Notes: generated from the sequence alone by a model not told the origin. Shown: positions 36,787-46,432, counted from the first letter of the stretch. The stretch: 64,000 bases of DNA from Paracoccaceae bacterium (GCA_021775315.1 JAJFIC010000091.1:56263-120262), one strand, 5' to 3'. Numbers and translations are program-made.

Positions 36787-37623
36787 GTGATCTCACAGCT
36801 TATCGGCGCATTCGTAAGGGCGATTTTAGTGGCATTGCTAATTGCGATGCCGTCCATGATTCTACCGGGTGTTGGGGCCGGGGCGCAGGACATCTCGATG
36901 GTGTTCGCGCTGATCGGGGCCGCACTGACGATGTTTGAATATGGCTCGACCCATCCCGGACTTGTCGAATTCCGCTTTGCACCGCCGTTTAACCGCATTC
37001 GTTTCATCTCGCTTTTTCTGACGGTTCTGCTGTTGGCGATGATGTTTCGCGGCGAGGTTGGCGGCAACGAAATGACCCGTACCGTGCGCGAAATCGGCAG
37101 TCTGATCGGAAACGCCATGGATTTTCCCTTTAGCCCGGTCCGCATTCTGACAACGTTGCTGACCAACGACGGCACCTCGGCAAATACCGATTTGATCAGG
37201 TCAGCCGCCGGGATCAGTTACGTGGTGTCGCTTGTTTCGCTCGCAGTATTTGTCGTGTTTATGCGATTGTTGACATGGCCGCTGGGGCATGGGTCGTTCA
37301 ACATGTGGGTCAACCTGCCGACGTTTGATCCGGCAAGTGGCTTTGACGTGGAAGACAGATTGACCCGAGACGCCCGCGTTAACGTTATCTTTGGCTTTAC
37401 CCTGCCATTCTTGTTGCCACTGGTTGCGCAGGTGTCTTCGGCCTATTACGACTTTTCGGCCCTTGAAAGCAGCCAGACCTTGATCTGGATGGTGGCAGTA
37501 TGGGCCTTTTTACCCGCAAGCCTTTTCATGCGCGGCATCGCGATGGGCAAAATTGCGCGTCTGATCCGGCGCAAGCGGGACCAGTTGCATGGGCCAAATA
37601 CATCGGACTTTGCTGCGGCCTAG
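36787..37623 (+). CDS. Membrane protein of unknown function
   Basis: About 278 residues from the GTG at 36787. Five or six hydrophobic helices are visible (VRAILVALLIAMPSMIL, ISMVFALIGAALTMF, FISLFLTVLLLAMM, YVVSLVSLAVFVVF, and two near the end). Two soluble segments contain EFRFAPPFNRIRF and a conserved-looking EVGGNEMT. No enzymatic motif was recognised. The frame is open to a TTG at 36661, but the first 42 residues are polar and unlike a start. The 3' end overlaps the next gene by 124 bases. Confidence 0.6.
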   Translation: MISQLIGAFVRAILVALLIAMPSMILPGVGAGAQDISMVFALIGAALTMFEYGSTHPGLVEFRFAPPFNRIRFISLFLTVLLLAMMFRGEVGGNEMTRTVREIGSLIGNAMDFPFSPVRILTTLLTNDGTSANTDLIRSAAGISYVVSLVSLAVFVVFMRLLTWPLGHGSFNMWVNLPTFDPASGFDVEDRLTRDARVNVIFGFTLPFLLPLVAQVSSAYYDFSALESSQTLIWMVAVWAFLPASLFMRGIAMGKIARLIRRKRDQLHGPNTSDFAAA

Positions 37624-38705
37624 GCCTTGGGTTGCTGACGGCGCAAGCTGCGGCGAAGCCAATTCGTGTTGCGACGTATAATGTGTCCCTTGGCCGGGAT
37701 GGTCCGGGGTTGCTGGTGCGCGATCTTGTGGCCGGAAAAGACCCGCAGATCGCCACGGTGGTCAAGGTGATTGCCAAAACCGAACCTGACATTCTGTTGC
37801 TGAACGACTTTGATTTTGATCACGGCAATATCGCATTGGGGCTGATTGCCGATCAGTTGGCTGCGGCTGGGGTTGTGTACCCGCACCGCTTTGCCATCAG
37901 ACCCAACAGCGGCATGCAAACCGGCGTCGATCTTGATGGTGATCACAAGCTCGGCGGGCCGGGCGATGCGCAGGGCTTTGGTGCGTTTTCCGGCGCGCAA
38001 GGCATGGCGGTTTTGTCCCGCTATCCGGTTGACGAAAGCGCGGTTCAGGATTTCTCGGCGCAACTGTGGAAAGACCTTCCGGGCGCGATGCTGCCGGTCG
38101 TGGACGCAAAGGCATGGCCGTCGCGCGGCGCTTGGCAGGTGCAACGTCTGTCGTCCAAAGGGCATTGGGATGTGCCTGTGACGTTGCCGGACGGGCGGGT
38201 TTTGCATTTGCTGGCTTCGCACCCGACGCCACCGGTATTTGATGGGGCCGAGGATCAGAACGGGTTGCGCAACCGGGATGAAATCAGGTTCTGGTCGCTT
38301 TATCTGGATCGGCTTGCGTTCAATTCGCTGTTTGTCATTCTGGGGGATCTAAATGCCGATATGAATGACGGCGAAGGGGCGCATGATGCGATCAGGGCGC
38401 TGGTTGCGCATCCAAAAATTCAGGACGTGAGGCCCGCAAGTCATGGTGCTTTGGTCGCGTCAGAACAGCAGGCCGGTCCAAATGCGACGCAGATTTCCAA
38501 CCCCGCCTTTGATACGGTTGACTGGGATGAGGCGCGGACACCGGGCAATATGCGGGTGGATTATGTGTTGCCGTCAAGCAGTCTGAAAATCGCCGGCGCG
38601 GGTGTGTTTTGGCCCGCGCCGGGCGAAGATGGCTTTGATCTTGTCGGTTCAGACGGCAGCGTAGGGTCGCACCATCGCCTTGTCTGGGTGGATATCCTCA
38701 GATAG
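37500..38705 (+). CDS. Endonuclease/exonuclease/phosphatase-family secreted protein
   Basis: Up to 401 residues. The EEP fold is shown by RVATYNVSLGRDGPGLLV, DILLLNDFDFD, LGDLNADM, and the final GSDGSVGSHHRLVWVDI with its catalytic His. A signal-like segment (KYIGLCCGLGLGLLTAQAAA) precedes the domain, so the protein is probably exported. Its likely start is unclear: the only ATG, at 37500, adds 32 residues before the signal and lies within the upstream membrane-protein gene. The 3' end overlaps the converging epimerase gene by 57 bases. The substrate could be nucleic acid, phospholipid or sugar phosphate. Confidence 0.78.
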   Translation: MGLFTRKPFHARHRDGQNCASDPAQAGPVAWAKYIGLCCGLGLGLLTAQAAAKPIRVATYNVSLGRDGPGLLVRDLVAGKDPQIATVVKVIAKTEPDILLLNDFDFDHGNIALGLIADQLAAAGVVYPHRFAIRPNSGMQTGVDLDGDHKLGGPGDAQGFGAFSGAQGMAVLSRYPVDESAVQDFSAQLWKDLPGAMLPVVDAKAWPSRGAWQVQRLSSKGHWDVPVTLPDGRVLHLLASHPTPPVFDGAEDQNGLRNRDEIRFWSLYLDRLAFNSLFVILGDLNADMNDGEGAHDAIRALVAHPKIQDVRPASHGALVASEQQAGPNATQISNPAFDTVDWDEARTPGNMRVDYVLPSSSLKIAGAGVFWPAPGEDGFDLVGSDGSVGSHHRLVWVDILR

Positions 38706-39560
38706 TGCATTCGCCAGCGCCACCCGATTTGTAGTGAATTCAAAACCCGGCAACAGGGTCTCAAGCTTGTTGGGCGACAGTTGATGGGCGGTATCCCAGA
38801 GGTAGCGCATTTCACGCAACTCACGCGCCAATTCCCACACCGGACTGGCCAAAGCCAGCGTCCACCACGGAAAGGTCGAGGTTTTCAGCGACCGGCCAAG
38901 CAGGGCCTCCAGCGTTTGTTTGATTTCGGTGCCTGACATGGATTGGCCAGCAAACGGGATGTCCTCGTATATCGCCAAATCGGCCCGCTTTTCCGCCAGC
39001 GCAACCGCAGCACGGGCAAAATCGGGGGTATAGCACCACGCATGCGGCACATCCGGGCGCCCCATCAGGGTCAGCTTGCCCTTGGCGAGGCCTTTGAACA
39101 TCACGATGCCCATGATCGTTTCCGGTGAATCCGGGTCGATAATGTCCCCGGCCCTAAGGTTGATCGTCTGAACACCCTCAAGTGCCGCTGTGCGATAGGC
39201 GGCCTCAAGCTCAACCCGGATCTGGCCCTTGCGGCTGTTGGGTTTGTGCGGTGTATTTTCATCCCAGACGCCCGGCGTATCACCGAAAACATAGACATTT
39301 CCGGGCAGGATGATCGTCGCCCCGCTGGCCTTGGCGGCTGCGATAACCGCCTTTGTAATTGGTGGAATGTTTTTGGCCCAGTTTTGGTAATTAGGTGGAT
39401 TCAATCCGTTGACAACCACATCGGCACCCATGGCTGCCTTGGTCATGTCCTGAGTTTTCCGGTCAAACCGGCGAACCGTCCAGCCCTTGGATTGAAAGGC
39501 TGTGGCGCAATGTTTGCCGAATTTTCCATTGGCCCCGAGAATTAATACAGTTTTGGTCAT
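38649..39560 (-). CDS. NAD-dependent epimerase-like protein next to a LysR regulator
   Basis: 303 residues. Rossmann start VLILGANGKFGKHCA, then VVVNGLNPPNY and PGNVYVFGDTPG, with no SYK catalytic triad evident. The family is NAD(P)-binding atypical SDR; the substrate is unknown. It is divergently transcribed from the LysR-type regulator at 39664, with about 100 bases between, which makes it the likely target of that regulator. Confidence 0.75.
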   Translation of the reverse strand: MTKTVLILGANGKFGKHCATAFQSKGWTVRRFDRKTQDMTKAAMGADVVVNGLNPPNYQNWAKNIPPITKAVIAAAKASGATIILPGNVYVFGDTPGVWDENTPHKPNSRKGQIRVELEAAYRTAALEGVQTINLRAGDIIDPDSPETIMGIVMFKGLAKGKLTLMGRPDVPHAWCYTPDFARAAVALAEKRADLAIYEDIPFAGQSMSGTEIKQTLEALLGRSLKTSTFPWWTLALASPVWELARELREMRYLWDTAHQLSPNKLETLLPGFEFTTNRVALANALSEDIHPDKAMVRPYAAV

Positions 39561-39630
39561 GTCGCGTCCTTTTGTTTTGATCTGATGCGAACATAACCTT
39601 TCTTTTTTGAATGAACATTGGCAGAGTGCG

Positions 39631-39651
39631 CATCATTGCCATGCAATAATG
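39631..39651. promoter_or_regulatory. Imperfect palindrome, candidate LysR-type operator
   Basis: ATTGC (39635-39639) and GCAAT (39643-39647) flank CAT, and outer CAT/ATG triplets extend the symmetry to 21 bases with one mismatched pair. It lies between the divergent epimerase and LysR genes, 12 bases before the regulator's chosen start. The location fits an autoregulated divergent operator, but this rests on symmetry alone. Confidence 0.35.
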
Positions 39652-39663
39652 AATGGATACCTG

Positions 39664-40551
39664 ATGCGAAATTTTGACTGGGCGCTTGTACAAAGTTTTC
39701 TGGCGGTGGCCAGCGAAGGCTCGTTTTCTGCCGCCGGGCGTCATCTGGCGATTAGCCAACCAACCATCGGACGCCAGATTGCTGAGCTGGAACGGCAACT
39801 GGGCGCGCCATTATTTCAACGTGAAAACCGTGGCCACCGCCTGACCGATGCGGGTGCTGAGTTGATGACCCACGCGAAAGCCATGCAAGCGGCGGCGGCC
39901 CAAATGTCGCTTGCGGCCATGGGACAGACGCAGGTTTTGTCGGGCACGGTGCGCATCACCGCCAGTTTGGTGGTTTCCCATTACCTGTTGCCGCCAATTA
40001 TCGCGGCGATCCGCGCGGCAGAACCTGAGATCGAGCTGGAGCTGAACCCGTCAGACGTGACCGACAACCTGCTGTTTCACGAGGCTGATATTGCGGTTCG
40101 GATGTATCGTCCGACACAGTTGGACGTGATAACCCGCAAGGTCGGCGCGCAGAAATTCGGGTTATTCGCGACAAAGGGATATCTGGATAAACACGGACGG
40201 CCAGACACGGTTGAGGGGCTGTTTGGTCTTGATGTACTTGGCTATGACCGCTCTCAACTGATGATTGAAGGGATGCGGGCCATGGGAATTCCGGCTGACA
40301 GGTCAAATTTTTCCATCCGATGCGACAACCAGACGGTCTATATCGAAATGCTGAAATCCGGCTGCGGTATCGGTGTGGCGGCTGAAAACATTGCCCTTGC
40401 TTGTCCTGAACTGGAACGCATCATGCCCGGCCTGCAAATCCCTGAACTGCCAATATGGCTGACGGCGCATGAGGCGTTGCGATCTGCGCCCCGCATTCGC
40501 CGGGTTTATGACCTGCTGGCTGCCGGGTTGCACGACGTTGCTGGCGTTTAG
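39664..40551 (+). CDS. LysR-family transcriptional regulator
   Basis: 295 residues. The N-terminal helix-turn-helix contains GSFSAAGRHLAISQPTIGR and LERQLGAPLFQR. The effector domain contains SGTVRITASLVVSHYLLPP. Likely to act on the divergent epimerase gene and itself. The ATG at 39664 starts RNFDWALVQSFL, as usual for the family; ATGs at 39607 and 39649 are alternatives. Confidence 0.88.
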   Translation: MRNFDWALVQSFLAVASEGSFSAAGRHLAISQPTIGRQIAELERQLGAPLFQRENRGHRLTDAGAELMTHAKAMQAAAAQMSLAAMGQTQVLSGTVRITASLVVSHYLLPPIIAAIRAAEPEIELELNPSDVTDNLLFHEADIAVRMYRPTQLDVITRKVGAQKFGLFATKGYLDKHGRPDTVEGLFGLDVLGYDRSQLMIEGMRAMGIPADRSNFSIRCDNQTVYIEMLKSGCGIGVAAENIALACPELERIMPGLQIPELPIWLTAHEALRSAPRIRRVYDLLAAGLHDVAGV

Positions 40552-40710
40552 CCCAAAGGCTGGTTTTCTGGCGCTCCGCGCGAGGAGTATTTCCGGAACA
40601 ATGATGGGGAGGTATGGTTCTTGAGGGCCTGATTGGCGCAAGTGCTTGACCATGGCCTGCCCTTTGTTTACCGCAATCGGCAACGCAAACACGCATAAAG
40701 GACCGAGATT

Positions 40711-41820
40711 ATGAGCAACCATTCCCTTCTGATACTGGCGGGCGACGGCATCGGGCCTGAAGTCATGGCCGAAGTGCGCAAAGTGATCGACTGGTATGGC
40801 GACAAGCGTGGGCTGAATTTTGACGTTTCAGAGGACCTGGTTGGCGGCGCTGCTTATGATGCGCATGGAACGCCGTTGACGGATGAAACCATGGCCAAGG
40901 CGCAAGCCGCAGATGCCGTTTTGTTGGGCGCCGTTGGCGGGCCGAATTACGACGAGCTTGATTTCAGCGTGAAACCAGAGCGCGGGTTGCTGCGGTTGCG
41001 CAAGGAAATGGATTTGTTTTCTAACTTGCGTCCGGCCCAATGCTTTGACGCGCTGGCCGAATTTTCCTCGCTTAAGACCGAGCTTGTGTCGGGTCTTGAT
41101 ATTATGATCGTGCGGGAACTGACCTCGGGCGTGTATTTTGGCGAACCTCGCGGCATCATTGACGACAACGAAGGTGGCCGGATCGGGATCAACACGCAAC
41201 GTTACACAACGAACGAAATCCGCCGGGTTGCGCGGTCGGCTTTTGAATTGGCACGCCGTCGCAGCAACAAGGTCTGCTCGATGGAAAAAGCCAACGTGAT
41301 GGAGAGCGGCATTTTATGGCGTGAAGAAGTGCAGTGGGTTCACGACAACGAATATCCCGATGTCGAATTGTCCCACATGTACGCCGACAATGGTGCGATG
41401 CAGTTGGTTCGGATGCCAAAGCAGTTTGATGTGATTGTGACGGACAACTTGTTTGGTGATATTTTGTCCGATTGTGCGGCGATGCTGACAGGGTCGCTGG
41501 GCATGTTGCCGTCTGCTTCTTTGGGCGCGCCGATGGAAAACGGTCGGCCAAAAGCGCTTTACGAGCCGGTACATGGTTCAGCACCAGATATTGCCGGACA
41601 GGCCAAGGCAAATCCATGCGCTTGCATCCTTAGCTTTGCGATGGCGTTGCGGTATTCCTTTGATCAGGGAGACGAGGCAAACAGGTTGGAACAGGCCGTG
41701 GAAAGTGTTCTGGCCAGCGGTGTGCGCAGTGCTGATTTGATGCAATCAGGTAGCGGTACCCCGGCCACGACTTCCGAAATGGGTGATGCTGTGATCGCCG
41801 CCCTTGAGGCAAGTCTCTGA
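40711..41820 (+). CDS. leuB: 3-isopropylmalate dehydrogenase
   Basis: 369 residues. The isocitrate/isopropylmalate dehydrogenase motifs are complete: [67 protein letters not shown] and the NAD-binding [12 protein letters not shown]. It catalyses the oxidative decarboxylation of 3-isopropylmalate. It lies about 4.1 kb downstream of leuD, with unrelated genes between. A terminator follows the stop. Confidence 0.97.
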   Translation: MSNHSLLILAGDGIGPEVMAEVRKVIDWYGDKRGLNFDVSEDLVGGAAYDAHGTPLTDETMAKAQAADAVLLGAVGGPNYDELDFSVKPERGLLRLRKEMDLFSNLRPAQCFDALAEFSSLKTELVSGLDIMIVRELTSGVYFGEPRGIIDDNEGGRIGINTQRYTTNEIRRVARSAFELARRRSNKVCSMEKANVMESGILWREEVQWVHDNEYPDVELSHMYADNGAMQLVRMPKQFDVIVTDNLFGDILSDCAAMLTGSLGMLPSASLGAPMENGRPKALYEPVHGSAPDIAGQAKANPCACILSFAMALRYSFDQGDEANRLEQAVESVLASGVRSADLMQSGSGTPATTSEMGDAVIAALEASL

Positions 41821-41880
41821 CCGCGTATGGTTCTGAAACCACGCTGCAACGGGGCGTTCGCACCGAGCATATAACTGCGG

Positions 41881-41907
41881 CCGCCCGGTTATTCTGGGCG
41901 GTTTTTT
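41881..41907 (+). terminator. Intrinsic terminator after leuB
   Basis: CCGCCC (41881-41886) pairs with GGGCGG (41896-41901), directly followed by six T. It lies about 60 bases after the leuB stop and separates leuB from the DMT exporter gene. Confidence 0.8.
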
Positions 41908-42006
41908 CGCAAAAACCGGGCCTTGAAGATCGGGCCATCTTTGGATTCCGTGCACCAGCGCGGATTGATTTGACGCTTGACGGCGTCAGCAGCCCGTCGG
42001 TCAAGA

Positions 42007-42879
42007 ATGTCTGAACGCGCATCGCCAAGCGGGGTTACCGGGGCGTTGTTTGGCTTGCTGGCCTTTGGTGTGTTCGCGATCCATGACGTTGCCATTAAAT
42101 ATCTGGGCGGGTCTTATTCTGTTTTCCAGATCGTGTTTTTCACATCCTTGTTTTCGCTTCCTCTGATTCTGTTTTTGCTGATCTTTGACCGAACCGAGGG
42201 CAATCTTATGCCGCGTCATCCGGGCTGGATGGCTTTGCGGGCTTGCATTGCGCTGGTCACCACGGCGTCGATCTTTTTTGCGTTCACCGCACTTAAGCTG
42301 ACCGAAGTTTATGGCATTCTGTTTACCACGCCGCTGTTTGTGACCGCGTTGTCGGTGCCTGTGTTGAAGGAAAGCGTTGGTTTGTATCGCTGGATGGCGG
42401 TGCTGGTTGGGTTTCTGGGTGTGTTGATTGTGCTTGAACCCGGTGTCAGCCCGATTGGGATTGGCCATATATTTGCCCTGTTGGGGGCGTTTGGGGCGGC
42501 TTGCGCTTTTGTTATTGTGCGCAAGATAGGTCAGGCCGAACGGACGGCTGTGATGATGGTCTATCCGGTGCTGGCGAACCTTGTTGGTATGACGTTTTTG
42601 CTGCCGTTTGTTTATCAACCGATGCCGCTGGAACATCTTGGAATTACCGGTTTGATGTCGCTGCTTGGGTTTTTGGCGATGCTTTCGGTTTTGGCGGCTT
42701 ATCGGCGGGCCAGTGCGGTCGTGGTGGCACCGATGCAGTATTCCCAAATCCTGTGGGCGCTGGCGTTTGGCGCGTTGTTGTTTGACGAAAGCCTTGATCG
42801 CAATGTCGCCATTGGTTCGGCTGTGATTATCGCCAGCGGGATTTTCATTTTGTGGCGTGAAAACCGCTTGCGGCGGTAA
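42007..42879 (+). CDS. EamA/DMT-superfamily permease
   Basis: 290 residues with about ten transmembrane helices in two EamA repeats (first around residues 10-140, second around 150-285). It is likely an inner-membrane exporter of a small metabolite; the substrate cannot be told. The first half has the typical VFQIVFFTSLFSLP and FFAFTALKLTEVYGILFTTP segments. The ATG at 42007 was chosen over a TTG at 41977. dnaE2 follows after about 75 bases. Confidence 0.83.
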   Translation: MSERASPSGVTGALFGLLAFGVFAIHDVAIKYLGGSYSVFQIVFFTSLFSLPLILFLLIFDRTEGNLMPRHPGWMALRACIALVTTASIFFAFTALKLTEVYGILFTTPLFVTALSVPVLKESVGLYRWMAVLVGFLGVLIVLEPGVSPIGIGHIFALLGAFGAACAFVIVRKIGQAERTAVMMVYPVLANLVGMTFLLPFVYQPMPLEHLGITGLMSLLGFLAMLSVLAAYRRASAVVVAPMQYSQILWALAFGALLFDESLDRNVAIGSAVIIASGIFILWRENRLRR

Positions 42880-42928
42880 GGCAGTTAAGGCGGAGGATTG
42901 CCGGATGTGTAATCGGGACTCCACTTGA

Positions 42929-42943
42929 GAACAAAACGTGAAT
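42929..42943 (+). promoter_or_regulatory. Candidate LexA (SOS) box
   Basis: GAAC (42929-42932), seven bases, then GAAT (42940-42943): one mismatch from the alphaproteobacterial LexA consensus GAAC-N7-GAAC. It lies 11 bases before the dnaE2 start, so binding would block transcription or early elongation. Error-prone DnaE2 genes are classic LexA targets, which supports both the site and the start at 42955. Confidence 0.6.
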
Positions 42944-42954
42944 ATACTGTCGCA

Positions 42955-45852
42955 ATGGCCTTTGTCGAACTCAACATAACCTCGAACTTTTCCTTCCTGA
43001 CCGGGGGGTCACATGCCGAGGAATATGCCCAAACCGCGGCTTTGATGGGAATGTCGGCGCTGGCGATTGCCGACGAAAATTCGGTTGCCGGGATTGTACG
43101 CGCACATGTGGAACTGCGTGAAGTGGCGCGGCAGGTGGAAAGCCGCGCAAAGGCGGAACAGGCCGACGGCCCCATAGGCCCGCCCGCGCCAAAGGGGTGT
43201 CAGGCATCGCCGGGGTCTGACATATGCAATATCCCCCGGCTTATACCTGCGGCAAAACTGGTGCTGGTCGAAGGCATCACGGTGACGGTTCTGCCGCGCG
43301 ACCGGGCGGCTTGGGGGCGGTTGTGTCGTTTGTTGTCGCTTGGCCGGCAGCGAGTGGAAAAGGGCAGTTGTCAGCTGCGGTTGTCTGATCTGCTGGACTG
43401 GGGCGAAGGGTTTGAAATGTTGCTGCATCCGCCCTTGCCGCGCGGCGCGGCGGAATGGCTGCGCCAGATACGTCGCCTGACGCGCCGCTACCCCGGCCAG
43501 TGCCACTTGCTGTTAAGCCCGCGCTATGATGGACAGGATAAGGTGCGGTTTCAGCATCTGGCCCGGCTGGCCAAAGATCTGGATGTTCCGACAATCGCGT
43601 CAGCCGCGCCGATCATGCATGCCGCGCGGCGGCGCAAGCTGACCGATGTCATGACGGCGATCCGCATCCATTGCCGGGTCGATCAGTTGGGCCGGGCGGC
43701 GCAGGCCAATGCCGAACAGCGGCTAAGGTCGGGGCCGGAAATGGCGGGGCTTTTCGCAGGGTTTGAGGAAAGCATCGCCAAAACCGATGCGGTTGCGGCG
43801 CGCTGCACGTTTTCGCTGGATGAGCTGAAATACGAATACCCATCGGAAATTGCCCCCGGTGAAACCCCGCGCGAACGGTTAAGCCGTCTGGCTTATGCTG
43901 GCCTGAAATGGCGTTATCCGGCAGGCGCGTCGGATCGGGTGAAGGCGATGCTAAAGCATGAACTGACTCTGATCAGTAAACTGGAATACGAGCCCTATTT
44001 CCTGACCGTTAACGACGTTGTGCAATTCGCCCGGTCGCGGGGTATTTTGTGTCAGGGGCGGGGTTCGGCCGCGAATTCGGTGACGTGCTATTGCCTTGGC
44101 GTCACATCGGTCAGCCCGGAAATCGGCACGATGGTGTTTGAGCGCTTTGTGTCCGAGGCGCGGGACGAGCCGCCGGATATTGACGTTGATTTTGAACATG
44201 AGCGCCGCGAAGAGGTGATCCAGCATATTTATGAACGCTATGGCCGGCATCGGGCAGGTCTGTGCGCCACGGTGGTGCATTATCGCGGCAAGCGTGCCAT
44301 CCGCGAGGTCGGGGCGGCGATGGGCTTGTCTAATGACACGATCTCGGCGTTGTCCTCGCAGCTTTGGGGCTGGGGCAGTACGGGCTTGCCGGAAGCCCGC
44401 CTGCGCGAAATCGGCCTTGATCCCACGGACCGTCGCCTGATGCAGACGCTTGATCTGTGCAAACAAATTCGCGGCTTTCCCCGGCATCTGTCCCAGCATG
44501 TCGGTGGTTTCATCATGACCGAGGGCCGGTTGGACGAACTGATTCCCATCGAAAACGCCAGTATGGAGGACCGCACGGTTATCTGCTGGGACAAGGATGA
44601 TATTGACGCGCTGGGCATTCTGAAGGTCGATGTTTTAAGCCTTGGTATGCTGACTTGTATCCGCAAGGCGTTTGATCTGATGCGCCAGCATCATCAGCTT
44701 GATTATACGCTGGCCAGCTTGCCGCCAGAAGACCCCGAAGTTTACGATATGTTATGTGTGGCTGACAGCGTCGGTGTGTTTCAGGTCGAAAGCCGGGCAC
44801 AGATGAATTTCCTGCCACGCATGAAGCCGCGTTCGTTTTATGATTTGGTGATTGAAGTTGCGATTATCCGCCCCGGACCCATTCAGGGCGACATGGTGCA
44901 CCCCTATATCCGGCGACGAAATGGCGAGGAAAAGGTGGTGTTTCCGTCTGACGCGCTGGGCGCAGTGCTGGGCAAAACCCTTGGGGTGCCGTTGTTTCAG
45001 GAACAGGCGATGCAGATCGCCATCATTGGCGCGGGCTTCACCCCGGAAGAGGCAGATCGTTTGCGCCGCGCGCTGGCCACATTCAAGAAATCCGGCACGA
45101 TCCATTTGTTCCGCGAGCGATTTTTGAAAGGCATGCAGAAGAACGGTTACGCACCCGATTTCGCAGAGCGTTGCTTTTCCCAGATCGAAGGGTTCGGCGA
45201 ATATGGCTTTCCCGAAAGCCACGCGGCCAGTTTTGCGCTGCTGGTTTACGCCAGCGCGTGGATCAAGAAACATCATCCCGGCATTTTCGCCTGCGCGCTT
45301 TTGAACTCCCAGCCGATGGGGTTTTATGCGCCTGCCCAGATCGTGCGCGATGCACGGGAACACAAGGTCAAGGTGCGCCCGGTCTGCATCAATGCCTCGT
45401 ATTGGAACAACGTGATGGAGCCTGATGGCCGGGGCGGCTTGGCGCTCAGGCTTGGGTTTCGACAGATCAAAGCCATGCGCGAGGACGAGGCAACATGGAT
45501 CACCGCCGCGCGTGGCAATGGATACCAAACGGTCGAGGATGTCTGGCGTCGTGCCGGAACCCCGCCACGGTTGTTGTATATTCTGGCCGAAGCCGACGCT
45601 TTTGCCACCCTTGATCTGTCCCGCCGCGAAGCCCAGTGGCAGGCCCGCGCGATCACAGGTGACGACCCCCTGCCATTGTTCGCCCGCGCGTTGGAAGGTG
45701 AAGGGATCAACGAACCACGGGTCAGTTTACCCGAAATGACCGAGGGCGAACATGTGGTCGAAGATTACGTTTCCATGCGCCTGACGCTGCGATCGCATCC
45801 GGTGGCTTTGCTGCGGCACAAGCTGACGCCACCAAGGCAACCCCCGGCCTGA
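42955..45852 (+). CDS. dnaE2: Error-prone DNA polymerase DnaE2, C-terminally shortened
   Basis: 965 residues. N-terminal PHP domain (LNITSNFSFLTGGSH), palm and finger motifs (CQGRGSAANSVTCY, PPDIDVDFEHERREEV, FPRHLSQHVGG, VFQVESRAQMNFLPRM, IIRPGPIQGDMVHPY) and helix-hairpin-helix region are present. DnaE2 is the SOS polymerase that copies past lesions with ImuA and ImuB. The usual C-terminal OB domain of about 100 residues is absent: the frame stops at LRHKLTPPRQPPA, and the sequence beyond does not resume the family. A Pro/Gly-rich insert of about 35 residues around positions 57-93 separates PHP motifs and may be lineage-specific. No imuA or imuB precedes it. The ATG at 42955 starts MAFVELN; a GTG-free upstream extension was rejected. 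Confidence 0.9.
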   Translation: MAFVELNITSNFSFLTGGSHAEEYAQTAALMGMSALAIADENSVAGIVRAHVELREVARQVESRAKAEQADGPIGPPAPKGCQASPGSDICNIPRLIPAAKLVLVEGITVTVLPRDRAAWGRLCRLLSLGRQRVEKGSCQLRLSDLLDWGEGFEMLLHPPLPRGAAEWLRQIRRLTRRYPGQCHLLLSPRYDGQDKVRFQHLARLAKDLDVPTIASAAPIMHAARRRKLTDVMTAIRIHCRVDQLGRAAQANAEQRLRSGPEMAGLFAGFEESIAKTDAVAARCTFSLDELKYEYPSEIAPGETPRERLSRLAYAGLKWRYPAGASDRVKAMLKHELTLISKLEYEPYFLTVNDVVQFARSRGILCQGRGSAANSVTCYCLGVTSVSPEIGTMVFERFVSEARDEPPDIDVDFEHERREEVIQHIYERYGRHRAGLCATVVHYRGKRAIREVGAAMGLSNDTISALSSQLWGWGSTGLPEARLREIGLDPTDRRLMQTLDLCKQIRGFPRHLSQHVGGFIMTEGRLDELIPIENASMEDRTVICWDKDDIDALGILKVDVLSLGMLTCIRKAFDLMRQHHQLDYTLASLPPEDPEVYDMLCVADSVGVFQVESRAQMNFLPRMKPRSFYDLVIEVAIIRPGPIQGDMVHPYIRRRNGEEKVVFPSDALGAVLGKTLGVPLFQEQAMQIAIIGAGFTPEEADRLRRALATFKKSGTIHLFRERFLKGMQKNGYAPDFAERCFSQIEGFGEYGFPESHAASFALLVYASAWIKKHHPGIFACALLNSQPMGFYAPAQIVRDAREHKVKVRPVCINASYWNNVMEPDGRGGLALRLGFRQIKAMREDEATWITAARGNGYQTVEDVWRRAGTPPRLLYILAEADAFATLDLSRREAQWQARAITGDDPLPLFARALEGEGINEPRVSLPEMTEGEHVVEDYVSMRLTLRSHPVALLRHKLTPPRQPPA

Positions 45853-45877
45853 GGGGCATTGGGGAAGGGTATAAGTA

Positions 45878-45991
45878 ATGGCGGTAATAGCACACAGATA
45901 CCTGAAAATCTGGCCTGACGGGAATGTGACTGGAACAGGTCTGGTTGACGTTGATAGCGTCACGGTTCAAGTAAATCGGGGAATAGCGTGA
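45878..45991 (+). CDS. Possible 37-residue ORF before cytochrome c'
   Basis: ATG at 45878, TGA at 45989-45991, with a ggaaggg ribosome-like site 9 bases upstream. The product would be a basic and valine-rich peptide without recognised motifs. Its stop overlaps the GTG start of the cytochrome gene in a GTGA arrangement, which would fit translational coupling. It could equally be chance in a 135-base gap left by the shortened dnaE2. Confidence 0.25.
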   Translation: MAVIAHRYLKIWPDGNVTGTGLVDVDSVTVQVNRGIA

Positions 45992-46425
45992 AAAAATTGG
46001 CAATCCTATCCTTCGTTGCGGCACTTGCCTTGACGGGCATCGTGCAGGCGCATTCCGGTGCAAAAGGCGCGGTCAAGGCTCGCATGGATTCTATGAGCCA
46101 GATCGGCGCAAACATGAAAATCCTTGGTGAGATGGCAAAAGGAAAGGTTGGATTCGATCAGGTTGCCGCACAACAGGCCGCCGGGAATATCGCAGAGCAC
46201 GCAAGCCAGGTCGCGGCCCTGTTTGAGGAAAAGGACGTCTCTGCGCCGTCCGAGGCACGGCCTGAAATCTGGGACAACTGGACAGACTTTGTCAGCAAGG
46301 CGACAACCATGGCTGACATTGCAACGGACATCGCGCCCACGCTGACCACGCTAGGCGATATTCGTGCGGCGATGCCGCGGCTGGGTTCGGCCTGTAAGTC
46401 TTGTCACAAGGATTACCGCCTGTAG
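45988..46425 (+). CDS. Cytochrome c' / c-556 family protein
   Basis: 145 residues, GTG start. A signal peptide (KKLAILSFVAALALTGIVQA) is followed by a four-helix bundle with the heme-binding CKSCH at residues 136-140 close to the C-terminus, as in cytochromes c'. The axial ligand is His140. The protein is periplasmic. Relatives bind NO or serve as electron carriers; the role here is not set by context. It converges with mttB after 7 bases. Confidence 0.9.
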   Translation: MKKLAILSFVAALALTGIVQAHSGAKGAVKARMDSMSQIGANMKILGEMAKGKVGFDQVAAQQAAGNIAEHASQVAALFEEKDVSAPSEARPEIWDNWTDFVSKATTMADIATDIAPTLTTLGDIRAAMPRLGSACKSCHKDYRL

Positions 46426-46432
46426 GCGCAGG

